Shown here: in pieces, positions 52,506 through 61,258 of the stretch
Numbering within the stretch: the stretch's first letter is position 1
Layout: the number at the start of each line of letters is the position of its first letter
DNA from: Arenibacter sp041392165
GTDB taxonomy: Bacteria > Bacteroidota > Bacteroidia > Flavobacteriales > Flavobacteriaceae
DNA length: 64,000 nt
Assembly: GCA_041392165.1 (NCBI GenBank)
Contig: JAWKMN010000009.1
Span: 49,072 to 113,071, forward strand
Reading direction: 5' to 3'
Notes under the pieces: model-generated
Told to the model about the DNA's origin: nothing
Databases searched by the model: none
What the model saw: only the letters and a program-made list of their open reading frames with translations
Position numbers and translations under genes: made by a program

Positions 52506-53315
52506 TTATTTCTTAATTTCAGGGGACTTCTCCTTATTTTTTTGCATTCTAATATTGAGAAATTCCACAAACAGGGAGAAGGCAATGGCAAAATACAAAT
52601 AGCCTTTGGGAATGGCGCCTACTTCATTGCCGAAAAATTTGGCGTGACTAAGGTGCGCCGCTTCCATGATCAACATAAATCCAATAAGTATCAAAAAGGA
52701 AAGTGCCAGGATCTGCATGGATGGATGGGCGCTGATGAATTGTCTTATTGGATTGGCAAAGACCATCATGATGATAATGGAAACTACAACGGCGATAATC
52801 ATAAGAAGTAATGCATCTCCCGGTTTGTTGCCTATGCCATTGGTCATCCCCACCGCGGTTAGGATGGAATCTATGGAAAAAATAAAGTCGATCAAGATAA
52901 TCTGCACGATGGCACTGGACAAGCTTGTAATTCCCTTGGCGCTGACCTCATGCTCATCATGCTTGGGCATTTCTATTTTTTCGTGAATTTCGGAGGTGCT
53001 TTTGTACAATAGGAACAATCCTCCAAAAAATAAGATCAGGGCCTGTCCACTAACTCCCATTTGGACCCATGTACCTTCTATGTAGAAAAATGGATTTTTA
53101 AGCCCTATCAGAAAGGATACGGCAAACAACAATATAATCCTTTGTACCATAGCCATGAGGAGCCCTATATTGGTTGCTTTGGCCTGAAGTTTCCGAGGTA
53201 GTTTGTTGGCAATTATGGAGATAAATATAATATTGTCTATTCCTAGGACAATCTCCAAAAAGGTTAAGGTGAGCAAAGCTACCCATGCATCCGGATTCGA
53301 AAGGATTTCAAACAT
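52506..53315 (-). CDS. TerC-family membrane protein
   Basis: A 269-residue polytopic membrane protein of the TerC family, shorter than the one at 23437-24381. Acidic intramembrane motifs are EIVLGIDNIIFISII near 21-35 and LIDFIFSIDSILTAVGMT near 140-157. Seven to eight hydrophobic segments are visible, with a Lys/Glu-rich tail. Relatives act in metal-ion export. A lipoprotein gene ends two bases upstream on the same strand, so the two are co-transcribed. Confidence 0.9.
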   Translation of the reverse strand: MFEILSNPDAWVALLTLTFLEIVLGIDNIIFISIIANKLPRKLQAKATNIGLLMAMVQRIILLFAVSFLIGLKNPFFYIEGTWVQMGVSGQALILFFGGLFLLYKSTSEIHEKIEMPKHDEHEVSAKGITSLSSAIVQIILIDFIFSIDSILTAVGMTNGIGNKPGDALLLMIIAVVVSIIIMMVFANPIRQFISAHPSMQILALSFLILIGFMLIMEAAHLSHAKFFGNEVGAIPKGYLYFAIAFSLFVEFLNIRMQKNKEKSPEIKK

Positions 53316-53317
53316 CG

Positions 53318-53698
53318 TTATTGTACTTTAATTGCGGTTCCCGCAGATTTATTGGCGCTGCCTACGATATTGTATTCAAATGTATACGAATTATCGTCTG
53401 TAGATAAAATCTTCATATGAATGGATTTCTCCTCGGCCATATTTTTGGGACGAAGTTTTTTTACGATATACTCACAATCATTGACCCATCTAATGGAAGA
53501 GGTGTCTACCTTTCCTTGAAAATAATCCAATTCAATACTATCTTTTCTAACAAATGTTGTTGTAAGTTTCTCGCCTCCGATCTCTGTGGTAAAAGAGAAT
53601 TTTCCATTTTTAAAATCAGAGCAATTGCGTTCCGGTTGATAACAAGAGCATACTGCCAACAAGAGCAGCACTCCCACAAAAGTCAAGGTTCTAGTCAT
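53318..53698 (-). CDS. Small lipoprotein upstream of TerC
   Basis: A 126-residue lipoprotein. Its signal is TLTFVGVLLLLAVCSCYQPE with the lipidated Cys near 17-19. The mature domain is beta-rich (GKFSFTTEIGGEKLTTTFVR, then SIELDYFQGKVDTSSIRWVN) with two further cysteines (RNCSDF, NDCEYIV) that could form a disulphide. From memory, relatives are sometimes labelled 'DNA topoisomerase IV' by automatic transfer; nothing here supports that name. It lies two bases upstream of terC, so an envelope or metal-related role with TerC is a reasonable inference. Confidence 0.78.
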   Translation of the reverse strand: MTRTLTFVGVLLLLAVCSCYQPERNCSDFKNGKFSFTTEIGGEKLTTTFVRKDSIELDYFQGKVDTSSIRWVNDCEYIVKKLRPKNMAEEKSIHMKILSTDDNSYTFEYNIVGSANKSAGTAIKVQ

Positions 53699-53751
53699 GC
53701 TACAAAATAAAGCAATTTGATGCTGTAATCATGTATAAAAAAGTAAATAAT

Positions 53752-54129
53752 TCAACTCCCAATTTCAGAATAGGACTTAAAGCTTCCGTTGGAATAAAAA
53801 ATGATAATTTTATCTATGGCCTGGGGTTTTGGAATGGCATCACCGGTTGTTTCTTTCTTAGGTGCCATTTTTGCCCCGGTTTCCATATTGGGGGGTGTCC
53901 CGGTCTTCTTTGGGAAAGAGCCATCACCAAACAGCAACCAATACAGGTCTACATCGGGAAAAGAGGAAACAATCTTAAGCACGAATTCTAAACTGGGTTT
54001 GTTTCGGCCCGCCAAAAGATGGGAAATACTGGACCGTTGAACACCTATTCTATCCGCAAACACGGAAGCGGATAAATCATGGAACTTCAAAATATGATCT
54101 ATTCTGTTTATAAAATCGGAAGTATTCAC
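53752..54129 (-). CDS. XRE-family transcriptional regulator
   Basis: A 125-residue repressor-like protein with an N-terminal Cro/CI helix-turn-helix (RIDHILKFHDLSASVFADRIG, then VQRSSISHLLAGRNKPSLEFVLKI in two parts, about 9-60). A linker and a C-terminal strand pair (DKIIIFYSNGSFKSYSE) follow, as in many flavobacterial regulators. The start is GTG at 54129, needed to keep the first helix; it overlaps an operator-like sequence, suggesting autoregulation. It is divergent from the M14 carboxypeptidase gene across 302 AT-rich bases with repeated TTTACA/TGTAAA elements. Confidence 0.85.
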   Translation of the reverse strand: MNTSDFINRIDHILKFHDLSASVFADRIGVQRSSISHLLAGRNKPSLEFVLKIVSSFPDVDLYWLLFGDGSFPKKTGTPPNMETGAKMAPKKETTGDAIPKPQAIDKIIIFYSNGSFKSYSEIGS

Positions 54130-54345
54130 AATTGTAAATTTTTATTTTCAAAAATAATCATTTTAAATCATTTTTAAGAACGGAGACCTGTTGCATGCTT
54201 CCATTATATTAATGTATTATTTTATATAAAAGCATAATAATAATTGATTTACAAAGTTATAAAAAATTAATATAAGCAAAGTAAATTACACGGTAAACAG
54301 TCTTGCTCGTACCTGTAAACAAAACCACCAGTGGTCAATATTAAG

Positions 54346-54381
54346 TTTACAATTGTAAATATATTGATTTACAAATGTAAT
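54346..54381. promoter_or_regulatory. Operator-like array TTTACA-N2-TGTAAA
   Basis: TTTACAATTGTAAA (54346-54359) is a perfect palindrome. TTTACAAATGTAAT (54368-54381) is a one-mismatch copy, with centres 22 bases (two helical turns) apart. A third, one-mismatch copy, TTCACAATTGTAAA, lies at 54125-54138 over the GTG start of the XRE gene. Half-sites occur at 54248 (TTTACAAAG), near 54292 and near 54314 (GTAAAC). The distal site occupies the -33 zone of the promoter at 54394. These are good candidates for XRE binding sites controlling both genes. Confidence 0.65.
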
Positions 54382-54393
54382 TTATTTTGAAGC

Positions 54394-54401
54394 TACCTTT
54401 G
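54394..54401 (+). promoter_or_regulatory. -7 box of carboxypeptidase promoter
   Basis: TACCTTTG matches the Bacteroidota -7 consensus TAnnTTTG, 30 bases before the ATG at 54432. The expected -33 position falls inside the operator-like site 54368-54381, so a bound repressor would block the polymerase. Confidence 0.65.
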
Positions 54402-54431
54402 TAATCTCAGAACAAAACCAAAGACTTGAAC

Positions 54432-55550
54432 ATGCCGTTATATTATAATGATATTAAGGAGGTAACGATAAATGGCCGATACATTACCGATAAGCACCTT
54501 GACCCATTTCTAGATGCTGCTGCCAAATACTTTAGGATCCAAACCGAAGGATTATCCGTGGAAGGACGTGCTATAAAAAGTATTGTCCTTGGGAAAGGGG
54601 ATTTAAAAATTTTGATGTGGTCCCAAATGCACGGAAATGAATCCACCACAACAAAAGCTGTGTTGGATTTAATAAATTTTTTAAAATCGGATTCGGAACT
54701 ATCAAGGTCCATTTTAAAAAACTGTACCCTTAAAATTGTTCCAATATTAAATCCGGACGGAGCCATAGCCTATACTAGGACAAATGCCAATGGGGTGGAT
54801 TTAAACCGGGATGCCCAAGAAAGAACCCAGCCCGAGAGCATAGTGTTAAGAACAATATACGAGGATTTTAAGCCCGATTATTGTTTTAACCTACATGATC
54901 AACGTACCATATTCAATGTAGGGGATACCCCTAAACCTGCAACGGTTTCCTTTTTGGCACCTGCCCATGATCCGGAAAGAAGCATATCCGAAACCAGAGG
55001 GATAAGCATGCAGTTAATTGTAGCCATGAATCAAGAATTACAAAATTTCATTCCCGGTCAGGTGGGAAGATATGACGACGGGTTTAACAGTAATTGTGTA
55101 GGCGATACATTTCAAATGCTGCATACTCCTACCATCTTGTTTGAGTCGGGCCACTATCCCGGAGATTATGAAAGGGAGGAAACGAGAAAGTATATTTTTG
55201 TCGCCATGCTCAAGGCCATTGAAGTAATTTCAAAGGGGACCATCCATCATTATAAAAGGGATTCCTATTTCGATATTCCGGATAACAACAAGTTGTTTTA
55301 TGATGTTGTCCTGAAGAATATCCCTGTCCCTGAATCCAAATACGGATCAAACAACAGTGTTGCCATTCAATACGTGGAAACTTTGGTAAATGGCAAGGTT
55401 CAATTTAAAGAGAAATTGGAAGAAATAGGAAATATGGAAGGGAAATTTGGTCATAAAACATATAACTGCCTGTTTTATAAAGATTTAATGGAAATAAAAA
55501 ACAAACCGGAGCTGATTGACCTACTTGTCTGCAATGGAATATTTTTTTAA
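54432..55550 (+). CDS. M14-family zinc carboxypeptidase
   Basis: A 372-residue metallocarboxypeptidase using ATG at 54432; an in-frame TTG at 54426 is less likely. Zinc ligands are His67 and Glu70 (SQMHGNESTTTK) and His155 (CFNLHDQRTIFN), with the substrate Asn-Arg pair in GVDLNRDAQE and the catalytic Glu likely in LFESGHYPGDYE. There is no signal peptide, so it acts in the cytosol. Relatives trim peptides or peptidoglycan fragments. The divergent XRE regulator and operator array suggest controlled expression. An Lrp-type regulator gene follows 92 bases after its stop. Confidence 0.9.
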   Translation: MPLYYNDIKEVTINGRYITDKHLDPFLDAAAKYFRIQTEGLSVEGRAIKSIVLGKGDLKILMWSQMHGNESTTTKAVLDLINFLKSDSELSRSILKNCTLKIVPILNPDGAIAYTRTNANGVDLNRDAQERTQPESIVLRTIYEDFKPDYCFNLHDQRTIFNVGDTPKPATVSFLAPAHDPERSISETRGISMQLIVAMNQELQNFIPGQVGRYDDGFNSNCVGDTFQMLHTPTILFESGHYPGDYEREETRKYIFVAMLKAIEVISKGTIHHYKRDSYFDIPDNNKLFYDVVLKNIPVPESKYGSNNSVAIQYVETLVNGKVQFKEKLEEIGNMEGKFGHKTYNCLFYKDLMEIKNKPELIDLLVCNGIFF

Positions 55551-55642
55551 AAAGCCTAAAAATGTTACGGTTTTCATAAAAAAGCAATTGATTCATTACA
55601 TTTAATTTCATATTTTATTATTTTTGCATAAAATAAACACTA

Positions 55643-56125
55643 ATGGGTAAAGTAAAACTAGACGAAATTGACCACCAAATTCTGGATATGTTAATCGACA
55701 ATACCAGAACACCGTTTACCGATATAGCAAAAAAACTTCTGATTTCTGCGGGAACCGTTCACGTTCGCGTTAAGAAGATGGAGGAAGCCGGGATAATCAA
55801 GGGATCATCACTGACATTGGATTATGTTAAACTTGGATACGCCTTTATTGCCTATGTTGGTATATTTTTGGAAAAAACACATCAGACCAAGTTTGTTTTG
55901 GAGCGATTAAACCAAATTCCAAATGTAACAGTGGCCCACATTACTACGGGAAAATTTAATATCTTCTGTAAAATAAGGGCAAAGGACACCAATCATGCAA
56001 AAAACATTATTTTTAAGATAGATGATATTGATGGTATCAATAGGACGGAGACCATGATTTCCTTGGAAGAGAGCATCAATGACAAAAAACGTTTGATGCA
56101 TACGATCTTCAACGAAATGTATTAG
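55643..56125 (+). CDS. Lrp/AsnC-family regulator
   Basis: A 160-residue feast/famine regulator. The N-terminal winged helix (DEIDHQILDMLIDNTRTPF, then DIAKKLLISAGTVHVRVKKM) binds DNA, and the C-terminal RAM domain (about 70-150, VGIFLEKTHQTKFVLERLN, then TTGKFNIFCKIRAKD) senses amino acids and drives octamer formation. It is preceded by the carboxypeptidase gene; a link between peptide breakdown and amino-acid sensing is plausible. A clear terminator follows 20 bases after the stop. Confidence 0.94.
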   Translation: MGKVKLDEIDHQILDMLIDNTRTPFTDIAKKLLISAGTVHVRVKKMEEAGIIKGSSLTLDYVKLGYAFIAYVGIFLEKTHQTKFVLERLNQIPNVTVAHITTGKFNIFCKIRAKDTNHAKNIIFKIDDIDGINRTETMISLEESINDKKRLMHTIFNEMY

Positions 56126-56144
56126 ATCATTAAAAAGTATAAAG

Positions 56145-56173
56145 TCCCGAGCAGTTTTTGTTCGGGATTTTTT
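56145..56173 (+). terminator. Intrinsic terminator after Lrp gene
   Basis: TCCCGA (56145-56150), an 11-base T-rich loop, TCGGGA (56162-56167) and six T residues. It ends the Lrp transcript. The 160 bases after it, up to the DinB start, contain GC-rich imperfect palindromes but no tRNA fold that I could complete. Confidence 0.88.
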
Positions 56174-56333
56174 ATTTAACCTCACCCAGAATTGTGGGAA
56201 AAGACAGTGCCGACCGCTCCCGGGGAGGGTTGAACCCGTCCGTATAGCTAAGGCGGATTGGATGCCCGGAGGCAGTGCCTTCGGATTAAAACAAGGGGGG
56301 TATTATTCCCCAAGGAAACTTATTCTATACAAA

Positions 56334-56855
56334 ATGAATAGATCCATGTTGCCCAAAGGGGTGTACGATAAGTTTTATGGAGTTTATTTATCCGTATTGG
56401 ACGATAGTGAATTAATGGACACATTGGTCCATGGCAAAACTGATTTTGCAAAATTTGTCAGGAATATTCCCGATAAAAAATTACATAGTACCTACAAAAT
56501 AGGTAAATGGACCATAGCAGAGGTTATTCTACATATTATTGATGCCGAACGCGTTTTTCAATATAGGGCCCTGCGGTTCCTTAGAAACGATAAAACGCCT
56601 TTGCCCGGTTTTGATCAGGAGGTATTCGTTAAATATTCCAATGCCAGTGCAAGGGACAAGGATGGCCTTATCAAAGAATTTAATGCGGTAAGGGAAGCTT
56701 CCATATCCCTTTTCCTTAATTTGGGCAAGGAAGATCTTGGCCGCTCCGGGATTGCCGGTGATGTTGAGTGGACTGTGGGAACGCTGGGATTTGTAATCTG
56801 TGGTCATTTAAAACACCATCAGCAGATTTTGGCCTTCAAATACCTACAGGCCTAG
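56334..56855 (+). CDS. Cytosolic DinB-family protein
   Basis: A 173-residue DinB/YfiT-type protein starting at ATG 56334; the frame is open from 56262, but homology-like content begins at SMLPKGVYDKFYG. Metal-ligand candidates are in IAEVILHIIDAERVFQYRALRF and the C-terminal ICGHLKHHQQILAFKYL. The three-His arrangement fits the YfiT-like branch of thiol-S-transferase-like proteins. It has no signal peptide, unlike the DinB protein at 7883-8497. Its stop overlaps the end of the converging gene at 56852 by four bases. Confidence 0.88.
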   Translation: MNRSMLPKGVYDKFYGVYLSVLDDSELMDTLVHGKTDFAKFVRNIPDKKLHSTYKIGKWTIAEVILHIIDAERVFQYRALRFLRNDKTPLPGFDQEVFVKYSNASARDKDGLIKEFNAVREASISLFLNLGKEDLGRSGIAGDVEWTVGTLGFVICGHLKHHQQILAFKYLQA

Positions 56856-57178
56856 TCCAAATTGGATTCATCTTCTTCCTGGTTAAATTCGAGTTCCATC
56901 TCTTCCGAAGGCAGTTCATATGTTTCGGATTCTGGTTGATCTTCCAGTTCCTTTTCCATATTTTCCTCAAAATTTGAAATAAAACTGGCCAAACTTTTAC
57001 TGATCTTTACGAGATATATCGTATCCTCCGTTTTTATCTCTACAGCTTCAATGATTTCACCATGGATGCCCTTGAACATAATAATATCTTCATCGCCATA
57101 CCCATGTGGATACATTTCTATTAATCGCGCAGCCACTTCATGGCTCAATTTTTTGTAGTCTACAAGTTTACGTAACAT
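56852..57178 (-). CDS. Hypothetical acidic protein
   Basis: A 108-residue cytosolic protein I cannot name. The first 60 residues look like a compact alpha/beta domain (LSHEVAARLIEMYPHGYGDEDIIMF, then GEIIEAVEIKTEDTIYLVK in parts). The last 40 are extremely acidic (EENMEKELEDQPESETYELP, ending EEDESNLD) and probably disordered. It has its own minus-strand transcription unit facing the DinB gene, with a tail-to-tail four-base overlap. The upstream 120 bases contain its likely promoter. Confidence 0.72.
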   Translation of the reverse strand: MLRKLVDYKKLSHEVAARLIEMYPHGYGDEDIIMFKGIHGEIIEAVEIKTEDTIYLVKISKSLASFISNFEENMEKELEDQPESETYELPSEEMELEFNQEEDESNLD

Positions 57179-57298
57179 ATAGGGTAGTTTATTCCCTAAA
57201 AAAAATAGGGATGGTTATTTATACTACCTAAACTATATTATTTTACAAGACAACTCCATAAAGAGTTGCAAAAGCAACAATATTAGTATATGTATCGT

Positions 57299-58360
57299 TT
57301 ATTCTGCGTAGTATGCAAAGGCCTGTTCCAATAGATCGGGCGCTACTTTTATATCTATGGCCGGTTCGCCTATTCTTTTCAGCAGTACAAAATTGATATT
57401 GCCGTGGGAATTTTTCTTATCAAACTTCAATAAGGAGAGAATGGTATCGATATCCCTTTTTTCAAAATTCACTTTTTTGTACCTCCCTAAGAAGGTTGCC
57501 TTGATGTCTTCCAGGGCACCCATGCCCAATCCTGTCAATTTATGGGAAAGATAGCCTTCCAGTATCATCCCTATGGCAATGGCCTCGCCATGCAAAAGCA
57601 ATTCATGTTCCTTACTTTCCAAAAAATACGATTCCACGGCATGCCCCAGGGTATGTCCGTAATTCAGGATTTTTCTTAGATGCTGTTCGGTGGGGTCCTG
57701 TTGTACCACTCCATTTTTTATGGCCACCGATTTCAAAATATATTCGTCCAAATGATCAAAACCTGAAAGACCCTTTAGGGTGTCCCAATAGGCTGCATCG
57801 GCAATAAGGCCGTGTTTGAGCATTTCGGCGTAGCCGCTGTTCAATTGTCTAGGGTTCAAGGTGTTTAGGAAATCGGTATCTACCACCACTATTTGGGGTT
57901 GATTGATAACCCCTATCTGATTCTTTATGGGGCCAAGATCAACACCGGTCTTTCCTCCAACCGAAGCGTCTACCATGGATAAGAGGGTGGTGGGTACATT
58001 GATAAAATCTATCCCCCTTTTAAAACAGGATGCTACAAAGCCTCCAAGATCCGTTACTACACCACCGCCAAGGTTTATCATGGCACTTTTTCTGTCCGCA
58101 TCCAATTCGGACAAAACTTCCCAAACCTGCGTACAGGTACCTATATTTTTATTGATTTCGCCTTCTTCTATTTCTACAATTTCAAAATCGTATTCCCCTT
58201 CAATTTTGGACATAAAAATAGGCAGACAATAATTATGGGTGTTTTCATCTACCAGAATAAATATTTTGGAGTAATTGGATTTTGCCAAATGGTTATTGAG
58301 GGCCACATAGGCCTTTTCATTAAAATGTACAGCGTAGGAGGGTGTCGTAATAGAATTCAT
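57299..58360 (-). CDS. aroB: 3-dehydroquinate synthase
   Basis: A 353-residue enzyme converting DAHP to 3-dehydroquinate in the shikimate pathway. The NAD-binding glycine motif is INLGGGVVTDLGGFVASCFKRG, followed by VPTTLLSMVDASVGGKTGVD. Zinc ligands are expected at Glu in YAEMLKHGL and the His residues in LNYGHTLGHAVE and LLHGEAIAIGM. Length and motif order are normal. It is divergent from the proline dehydrogenase gene, with 92 bases between starts. Confidence 0.96.
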   Translation of the reverse strand: MNSITTPSYAVHFNEKAYVALNNHLAKSNYSKIFILVDENTHNYCLPIFMSKIEGEYDFEIVEIEEGEINKNIGTCTQVWEVLSELDADRKSAMINLGGGVVTDLGGFVASCFKRGIDFINVPTTLLSMVDASVGGKTGVDLGPIKNQIGVINQPQIVVVDTDFLNTLNPRQLNSGYAEMLKHGLIADAAYWDTLKGLSGFDHLDEYILKSVAIKNGVVQQDPTEQHLRKILNYGHTLGHAVESYFLESKEHELLLHGEAIAIGMILEGYLSHKLTGLGMGALEDIKATFLGRYKKVNFEKRDIDTILSLLKFDKKNSHGNINFVLLKRIGEPAIDIKVAPDLLEQAFAYYAE

Positions 58361-58452
58361 TATGGATTTATTTATGGCAAAATAAACATTATTTTATCTG
58401 ATAGGAATATAAAATCTGTACTTATATTTGAATCCTTAATAAATTCATAGGA

Positions 58453-59619
58453 ATGAAGGAAATTTTTGAGGATACGGCAACCGCTTTTGCACTTAAGACC
58501 GACTCAGAATTGGAAAGGGCATATTTTTTGTTCAAGCTCATTGCAAACGAGCCCCTGGTTAAAATAGGCACTGCTGTGACCAACTTTGCCTTAAAAGCAC
58601 ACTTGCCCGTAGAAAAACTTATCAGGGCCAGTGTTTTTGATCATTTCTGCGGCGGGGTAAACGAGGAAGAGTGTTTGGTGGTAGCCGATAAAATGTACGG
58701 AAAAGGGGTAAGTACTATCTTGGATTATTCAGTAGAAGGGCAGGAGGTGGAAAATCAGCTCGATTCCTGTTATGAAAAAGCCTTGAAAACCATTGATTTT
58801 GTTAAGGAGAATGCGGCCATACCCTTCATTGTATTCAAGCCTACCGGTTTTGGACGGTTTATGCTTTACCAAAAGATAACGGAGGGACGGCACCTTAGCA
58901 AGGAGGAAGAGGAAGAATGGCAACGGGTCGTGAATAGGTACGACAAGGTCTGCAAAAAAGCGCATGACTTGGAAGTATCTATTTTAATTGATGGTGAAGA
59001 AAGCTGGATACAGGGAGCAGCGGATGGGCTGGCAGAAACAATGATGCGCAAGTACAATCAAAAAAAGCCCATTGTCTTCAACACCCTGCAGACCTACAGA
59101 TGGGACCGACTGGATTATCTAAAAAGACTACATAAGGACGCTGTATTGAACAATTACTATATTGGAATGAAGGTAGTCCGTGGGGCCTATATGGAAAAAG
59201 AAAACGATAGGGCAGGGGAAAAAGGGTATCCATCCCCGATCTGTGCGTCAAAACAGCTTACCGACGAAAATTTTGATAATGTAGTATCCTATATGGTAGA
59301 CCATTTGGATACCATGTCCCTGTTTGCGGGAACCCATAATGAAGCCAGTAGCTCCCGTTTGATGGAGCATATGGCAGCAAAGAATATAGATCATAACGAC
59401 CCTAGAATTTGGTTCGGACAACTTTATGGCATGAGCGACCATATTTCCTTCAATTTGGCAAAAGAGGGGTACAATGTGGCCAAGTACCTGCCTTTTGGAC
59501 CGGTCAAGGACGTAATGCCCTATCTTATAAGACGGGCCGAAGAGAATACCTCGGTTGCCGGTCAGACCAGTCGGGAACTAACTTTATTGAAAAAAGAAAG
59601 GAAGCGGAGAAAAATTTAA
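58453..59619 (+). CDS. Proline dehydrogenase
   Basis: A 388-residue FAD-dependent proline oxidase (PRODH, stand-alone form), the first step of proline catabolism feeding electrons to quinones. Visible (beta/alpha)8-barrel blocks: VFDHFCGGVNEEE, FIVFKPTGFGRFMLYQK, ILIDGEESWIQGAADGLAE, VRGAYMEKENDRA, FAGTHNEASSSRLME, and the C-terminal FGQLYGMSDHISFNLA with YLPFGPVKDVMPYLIRRAEEN. The last two carry the Arg pair that binds the proline carboxylate. The P5C dehydrogenase domain is absent. Its stop overlaps the convergent DUF4258 gene by four bases. Confidence 0.93.
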   Translation: MKEIFEDTATAFALKTDSELERAYFLFKLIANEPLVKIGTAVTNFALKAHLPVEKLIRASVFDHFCGGVNEEECLVVADKMYGKGVSTILDYSVEGQEVENQLDSCYEKALKTIDFVKENAAIPFIVFKPTGFGRFMLYQKITEGRHLSKEEEEEWQRVVNRYDKVCKKAHDLEVSILIDGEESWIQGAADGLAETMMRKYNQKKPIVFNTLQTYRWDRLDYLKRLHKDAVLNNYYIGMKVVRGAYMEKENDRAGEKGYPSPICASKQLTDENFDNVVSYMVDHLDTMSLFAGTHNEASSSRLMEHMAAKNIDHNDPRIWFGQLYGMSDHISFNLAKEGYNVAKYLPFGPVKDVMPYLIRRAEENTSVAGQTSRELTLLKKERKRRKI

Positions 59620-59996
59620 AAATCAATACTCTCAATGAGGGCTTTTTCGGAACAATTCCTCACTTTTAAGATTGCCGTTTTACCCTTTACTACACCTTTT
59701 ATATAATAGGTTTTACAAGGATTCGTCTGGGTTTCGCTCTTGTCAAAGTCCACGTCCCCGTTGTACAAAAAACCGTTTACATCGGTACTGTCCAATTCCT
59801 TTGTACGGATCATTTGCCCTATGGCATCGGAATAGGAAATTTGCTTTGCCCTGATATTTTTTAGTGTCCGGCAATTGGGGAAATAGCAGAATTCTGTACC
59901 CGTTTCCTCCGATTTTTTCTTTAGAAAAATCGTTAAAAAAATTAGCCCGATGGATAAACCAAAAAGAAAGAAGCCCAAACGCTTTAAAAAAGCCAT
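59616..59996 (-). CDS. DUF4258-domain protein with N-terminal membrane anchor
   Basis: A 126-residue protein with one membrane helix at about 8-26 (FFLFGLSIGLIFLTIFL) and a soluble domain outside the membrane. The domain has the DUF4258 flavour: CYFPNCRTLKNIRAKQISYSD, then KTYYIKGVVKGKTAILKVRNC. Four cysteines may pair after export. It follows the alanine dehydrogenase start-side neighbour order aldA-type gene (60000) on the same strand with only three bases between, so it is probably co-transcribed from upstream. The function is unknown. Confidence 0.75.
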   Translation of the reverse strand: MAFLKRLGFFLFGLSIGLIFLTIFLKKKSEETGTEFCYFPNCRTLKNIRAKQISYSDAIGQMIRTKELDSTDVNGFLYNGDVDFDKSETQTNPCKTYYIKGVVKGKTAILKVRNCSEKALIESIDF

Positions 59997-59999
59997 AAA

Positions 60000-61199
60000 T
60001 TAAAAAATAAGAAAATTAATATCGCTGTAGGAGAGGTCGAACCATTCTCCAACGGATTTGTTGGTCAGAATACCATGGTACAGATAAAGGCCGTTGCGCA
60101 GTCCCTTATCAAATCGCAGGGCATTTTCAAAACCACCATCTTCCCCTATTTTTAGCAAATAGGGGGTGAAAATATTACTTATGGAAATGGAGGCCGTTTT
60201 TGGATATCTTGACGGAATATTGGGTACCCCATAATGCAGTACTCCGTTTTTGACCTTTATAGGTTTATCATGGGTAGTAACCTCACTGGATTCGAAGCAC
60301 CCGCCCATATCGATACTTACATCTATAATTACCGCCCCTTTTTTCATCTGCTCCATCATGGTGGTGGTTACCACTACGGGAGATCGGTCTTTGCCCCTGG
60401 TGGCCCCAATGGCCACATCGCAGCGTTTTAATGCCTTCAATAAATTTTTAGGCTGAATGGTAGAAGTATAAACGGTCTGTCTTAAATTGGTCTGGATACT
60501 TCGTAATTTGGTAATGGAATTGTCAAAGACCTTTACATTGGCACCAAGGCCTATGGCCGATCTGGCGGCAAATTCACCCACAGTGCCCGCACCGATAATT
60601 ACCACTTCCACTGGTGGGACCCCACTTATGTTTCCAAACATAAGCCCGTTGCCCTTGTTGGTGGCGGCCATTATTTCGGAGGCGATCAATACCGAGGATA
60701 TTCCGGCTATTTCACTTAGGGAGCGTACTGCCGGATATTTTCCGTCGTCGTCCCTAATGTATTCGAATGCAATGGCGGTAATCCTCTTTTTGGCCAGTTC
60801 CTCAAAATATTTCTTGCTCTGGGTCTTGATCTGCAGTGCCGAAATGATGGTGGATTGAGGGTTCATTAAACGGATCTCCTGCAAAGTGGCAGGCTCTACC
60901 TTTAAGATTATGGGACAGGCAAAAACTTTTTTGGTATCCCTTGTTATTTCTCCCCCGGCATTGGTATATTCCACATCGGAATAATTGGCCCCGTCACCGG
61001 CTCCGGATTCAATTAAAACCCTGTGCCCGTTGGCAGTGATCGCATTTACGGCATCCGGGGTAAGGCAAATTCTCTTTTCCTGATATTGGTTTTCCTTGGG
61101 GATCCCTATAAAAAGCTCCCCTTTTTGCCTTAGGATTTCCAAAGTTTCTTCTTGGGGCAGCAACTGCTGCTTGCTAAACGGTGAGGAATGTTGGCTCAT
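60000..61199 (-). CDS. ald: Alanine dehydrogenase
   Basis: A 399-residue NAD-dependent enzyme interconverting alanine and pyruvate plus ammonia. The substrate domain begins IGIPKENQYQEKRICLTPDAV with Arg and Lys ligands, and the conserved SGAGDGANYSDVEYTNAG follows. The NAD fold is VVIIGAGTVGEFAARSAIGLGANV. The catalytic region contains VIIDVSIDMGGCFESSEVTTHD and the family end PNIPSRYPKTASISISN. The N-terminus is about 30 residues longer than classical Ald proteins, as common in Bacteroidota. The DUF4258 gene follows after three bases. Confidence 0.9.
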   Translation of the reverse strand: MSQHSSPFSKQQLLPQEETLEILRQKGELFIGIPKENQYQEKRICLTPDAVNAITANGHRVLIESGAGDGANYSDVEYTNAGGEITRDTKKVFACPIILKVEPATLQEIRLMNPQSTIISALQIKTQSKKYFEELAKKRITAIAFEYIRDDDGKYPAVRSLSEIAGISSVLIASEIMAATNKGNGLMFGNISGVPPVEVVIIGAGTVGEFAARSAIGLGANVKVFDNSITKLRSIQTNLRQTVYTSTIQPKNLLKALKRCDVAIGATRGKDRSPVVVTTTMMEQMKKGAVIIDVSIDMGGCFESSEVTTHDKPIKVKNGVLHYGVPNIPSRYPKTASISISNIFTPYLLKIGEDGGFENALRFDKGLRNGLYLYHGILTNKSVGEWFDLSYSDINFLIF

Positions 61200-61258
61200 A
61201 TGCTGTAAATCTGTCAGATATATACCGATACGTATCGAATACTATCCAAACATCAAAA

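Noticed and set aside
56200..56300. Possible tRNA or small RNA in GC-rich palindromic DNA (GGTTGAACCCGTCC)
   Set aside because: No acceptor stem, anticodon arm or proper T-loop could be assembled; it looks like imperfect palindromes only.
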